Assembly (NCBI GenBank): GCA_017828835.1
Contig: JAGAEK010000007.1
Coordinates: 1 to 7,497, forward strand
Origin: Oscillospiraceae bacterium
GTDB taxonomy: Bacteria > Bacillota > Clostridia > Oscillospirales > Ruminococcaceae
Reading direction: 5' to 3'
DNA length: 7,497 bases
The translations under genes were made by a program, and so were the position numbers. This document shows positions 5,333 to 7,497 of this stretch, piece after piece (positions within the stretch are counted from its first letter, which is position 1; every line of letters begins with the position of its first letter). The notes under the pieces are model-generated. The model did no database searches, was not told the origin of the DNA, and was given only the letters and a program-made list of their open reading frames with translations.

Positions 5333-7497
5333 TTATTTTATCTTTCTCGTTATCGAATTGACTCCCGATACCTTTTTGAAATTCGATATCACGATATTAA
5401 GCTGCTCCACGCTCGTTACCCCGAAGGTAACCTCGATCACCGCTTTGTTATCCTTGGTCTCCCTTGCGCTGAACGAATGTATCGGTACCTTTGAATTTGT
5501 CAGCGTTACGCTCAGATCAGCCAAAAGTCCGTTTCTGTTGTCGGCGTATATCTCAACGGTCGAATTATAAGTTTCCTTCGCTCCGATCTCCCATTTCGCC
5601 TTTACCCAGCGCTCCTTCTGCTCTTCAACTCCCCGCAACGCGTTCTCACAATCTTTTTTGTGTATCGAAACTCCGTTTCCTCTCGTTATAAAACCGATTA
5701 TCTCGTCTCCGGGTATCGGATTGCAGCAGCGCGCGTACTTTACAAGACAATCGTTCAGCCCCTCAACTACCACTCCTCCGGATATCTTGCGCTCTTTGCC
5801 GGTATTCTGCATTATTTTTTCGGATATTGTGCCGTCTTCCTGCTTATACTGCCGCAGATATTCCTCCTTGACCCTCGGCATTATCTTGGTCAAAGACATA
5901 CCGCCGTATCCGATCGCGGCGTAAAACTCTTCCGTAGAGCCGTATTTTTGTCTCTTCGCTATCTCATTTACGAAATTTTCGTATTCTTCTCCGTCAAGGT
6001 CTATACCGTTACGCTTTAATTCCCGCTCGGTTTCCGCTTTTCCCTCGATTATGTTCTCTTCACGCTTCTCTTTTTTGTACCAGCTTCTTATCTTGTTCCT
6101 CGCTTCACTGGTCTTTACTATATTCAGCCAGTCTCTGCTCGGTCCGCGGCCCTGAACGTTCGAGGTCAGTATCTCGACGATCATTCCGGTCTTTACCTGG
6201 AAATTGAGCGGAACGATCTTTCCGTCCACCTTCGCGCCGGTCATTTTGTTTCCGACCTCACTGTGGATCGCGTAGGCAAAATCTATCACCGTCGCTCCCA
6301 ACGGCAGGCTTTTCACCTCGCCCTTCGGAGTGAACACGAAAACTTCTTCCGGAGACAGATCGCTCTTTATCGAAAGCACTATATCCTGAACGTCATCAGA
6401 CTCCTTCTGCGCCTCGAGCAGCTGTCTTATCCACAAAAGCCGCTCGTCAAGCTTATCCGACGAACCCGTTTTCCCTTCTTTGTACTTCCAATGGGAAGCG
6501 ATACCGTATTCGGCGTTATGATGCATATCCCAAGTTCTTATCTGTATCTCGAACGGTATGCCGCCCTTGTCGATGACCGTCGTGTGAAGCGACCGATACA
6601 TATTCTGCTTCGGCGTCGATATATAATCCTTGAAACGGTTCGGTATCGGTGTGAAAATATCGTGGATTATTCCGAGGATATTATAACATTCGTTCACTGA
6701 ATCGACTATGATACGCACGGCATAAATGTCGTATATCTCCTCAAATGCTCTCCCCTTCATATATACCTTCTGGTATATCCCGTAGATGCTTTTTACCCGT
6801 CCTTCTATATATACGTTCGGGTATTCCGGCTTTATCCTGTCGTAGAGTTTGTTTTTGATGCTCTGCAAAAACGCGATCCGGTCCTCTTTCTCGCTCGCGA
6901 GCCTTGCGTTTATCTCTTCGTAGGCGATCGGATCAAGATAGGATATCGCCGTATCCTCAAGCTCTTCTTTTATAGTGTAGATCCCGAGTCTGTGAGCTAT
7001 CGGAGCGTAGACCTCCATCGTTTCAAGCGCTTTTTCTCTGCGTTTTTCTTCGCATTTCGCACTCATGGTCCTCATATTGTGAAGTCTGTCAGCGAGCTTT
7101 ATGATTATAACTCTGACGTCCTTCGCCATCGCAAGCAGCATCTTTCTGACGTTTTCCGCCTGCTGCTCCTCTTTAGTCGAAAAATTGAGTTTCGTCAGCT
7201 TTGTAACTCCGTCGACGAGATCAGCCACCGGATCGCCGAATTTTTTTCTGATGTCCTCTAACGTTACGTCGGTATCCTCGACAACGTCGTGCAAAAGAGC
7301 GGCAGCGATCGCTTCAACGTCCATTCCAAGCTCGATAAGCATCTTCGCAACGGTTACCGGATGGGTTATATAATCCTCTCCGGACTCCCTCTTTTGACCG
7401 CTGTGCGCTTCTTTCGCCATAGAATAAGCGTCTTTTATGATCTCAGTATCATATTGTTTTTCGGATTTCTCGATATCCGACAGTAATCCCTCCAAAA
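5333..7497 (-). CDS. rel: Bifunctional (p)ppGpp synthetase/hydrolase Rel, extreme N-terminus outside window
   Basis: Ribosome-associated enzyme that makes (p)ppGpp from GTP/GDP and ATP in amino-acid starvation and degrades it otherwise. About 720 residues are visible (numbered from the TTG at 7493-7495). The HD hydrolase has H46, HDVVED (69-74) and LADRLHNMRT (134-143; D136, N140). The synthetase has GRVKSIYGIYQK (232-243), NRFKDYISTPK (286-296) and MYRSLHTTV (299-307). The RFKD motif is the basic type of bifunctional Rel, not the EFDD of RelA-only enzymes. TGS follows (about 386-447), then a helical region, the conserved-cysteine domain (C583, C590, C591, H612, C616) and a C-terminal ACT/RRM domain (about 645-720). 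Both active sites look intact. Clostridial Rel proteins often begin M-LE-LL--IE, and LEGLLSDIEK here matches, so the TTG is probably an internal Leu and the true start lies one or a few codons beyond the right edge. Confidence 0.97.
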   Translation of the reverse strand, partial: LEGLLSDIEKSEKQYDTEIIKDAYSMAKEAHSGQKRESGEDYITHPVTVAKMLIELGMDVEAIAAALLHDVVEDTDVTLEDIRKKFGDPVADLVDGVTKLTKLNFSTKEEQQAENVRKMLLAMAKDVRVIIIKLADRLHNMRTMSAKCEEKRREKALETMEVYAPIAHRLGIYTIKEELEDTAISYLDPIAYEEINARLASEKEDRIAFLQSIKNKLYDRIKPEYPNVYIEGRVKSIYGIYQKVYMKGRAFEEIYDIYAVRIIVDSVNECYNILGIIHDIFTPIPNRFKDYISTPKQNMYRSLHTTVIDKGGIPFEIQIRTWDMHHNAEYGIASHWKYKEGKTGSSDKLDERLLWIRQLLEAQKESDDVQDIVLSIKSDLSPEEVFVFTPKGEVKSLPLGATVIDFAYAIHSEVGNKMTGAKVDGKIVPLNFQVKTGMIVEILTSNVQGRGPSRDWLNIVKTSEARNKIRSWYKKEKREENIIEGKAETERELKRNGIDLDGEEYENFVNEIAKRQKYGSTEEFYAAIGYGGMSLTKIMPRVKEEYLRQYKQEDGTISEKIMQNTGKERKISGGVVVEGLNDCLVKYARCCNPIPGDEIIGFITRGNGVSIHKKDCENALRGVEEQKERWVKAKWEIGAKETYNSTVEIYADNRNGLLADLSVTLTNSKVPIHSFSARETKDNKAVIEVTFGVTSVEQLNIVISNFKKVSGVNSITRKIK

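Noticed and set aside
6263..6700. 145-codon open frame on the plus strand
   Set aside because: It is antisense to the synthetase and TGS region of rel; no motif or SD.

Overview
The window reads as an ordinary chromosomal segment of an anaerobic, low-to-middling GC Firmicute, most likely a member of the Clostridia. Supporting signs are a bifunctional Rel enzyme followed by dtd, a small metallo-beta-lactamase-fold hydrolase and hemZ (a gene run common in Clostridia), strong AGGAGG-type ribosome binding sites, a predominance of TAA stops and heavy use of AUA and AGA codons. I cannot name a genus from the sequence.

All eight genes lie on the minus strand and are read from the right edge to the left edge: rel (its first codons lie just outside the window), dtd, an MBL-fold hydrolase, hemZ, a uridine kinase-like nucleoside kinase, a small zinc-ribbon protein, purine nucleoside phosphorylase, and the N-terminal part of an MTA/SAH deaminase-type amidohydrolase cut by the left edge. 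Gaps are 16, 17, 3, -47, 31, 3 and -11 nt, so they look like one operon. I see no terminator, RNA gene, mobile element, CRISPR array or gene on the plus strand. No stretch longer than 31 nt lacks a gene.

Functionally there are two blocks. The upstream block (rel, dtd, MBL hydrolase, hemZ) combines stringent-response control, removal of D-amino acids from tRNA, a probable thioester or other hydrolase, and an oxygen-independent porphyrin radical SAM enzyme. The downstream block (nucleoside kinase, zinc-ribbon protein, PNP, MTA/SAH deaminase) looks like nucleoside salvage. PNP next to an MTA/SAH deaminase suggests a route in which 5'-methylthioadenosine is deaminated to 5'-methylthioinosine and then cleaved by phosphate. 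A substitution at the PNP residue expected to contact the ribose 5'-hydroxyl makes this worth testing.

I found no clearly new multi-gene system. The best leads are the PNP/deaminase pair, the altered SQFTL motif in Dtd, the short nucleoside kinase nested over the end of hemZ, the uncharacterised zinc-ribbon protein, and two start codons that differ from the longest-ORF reading.
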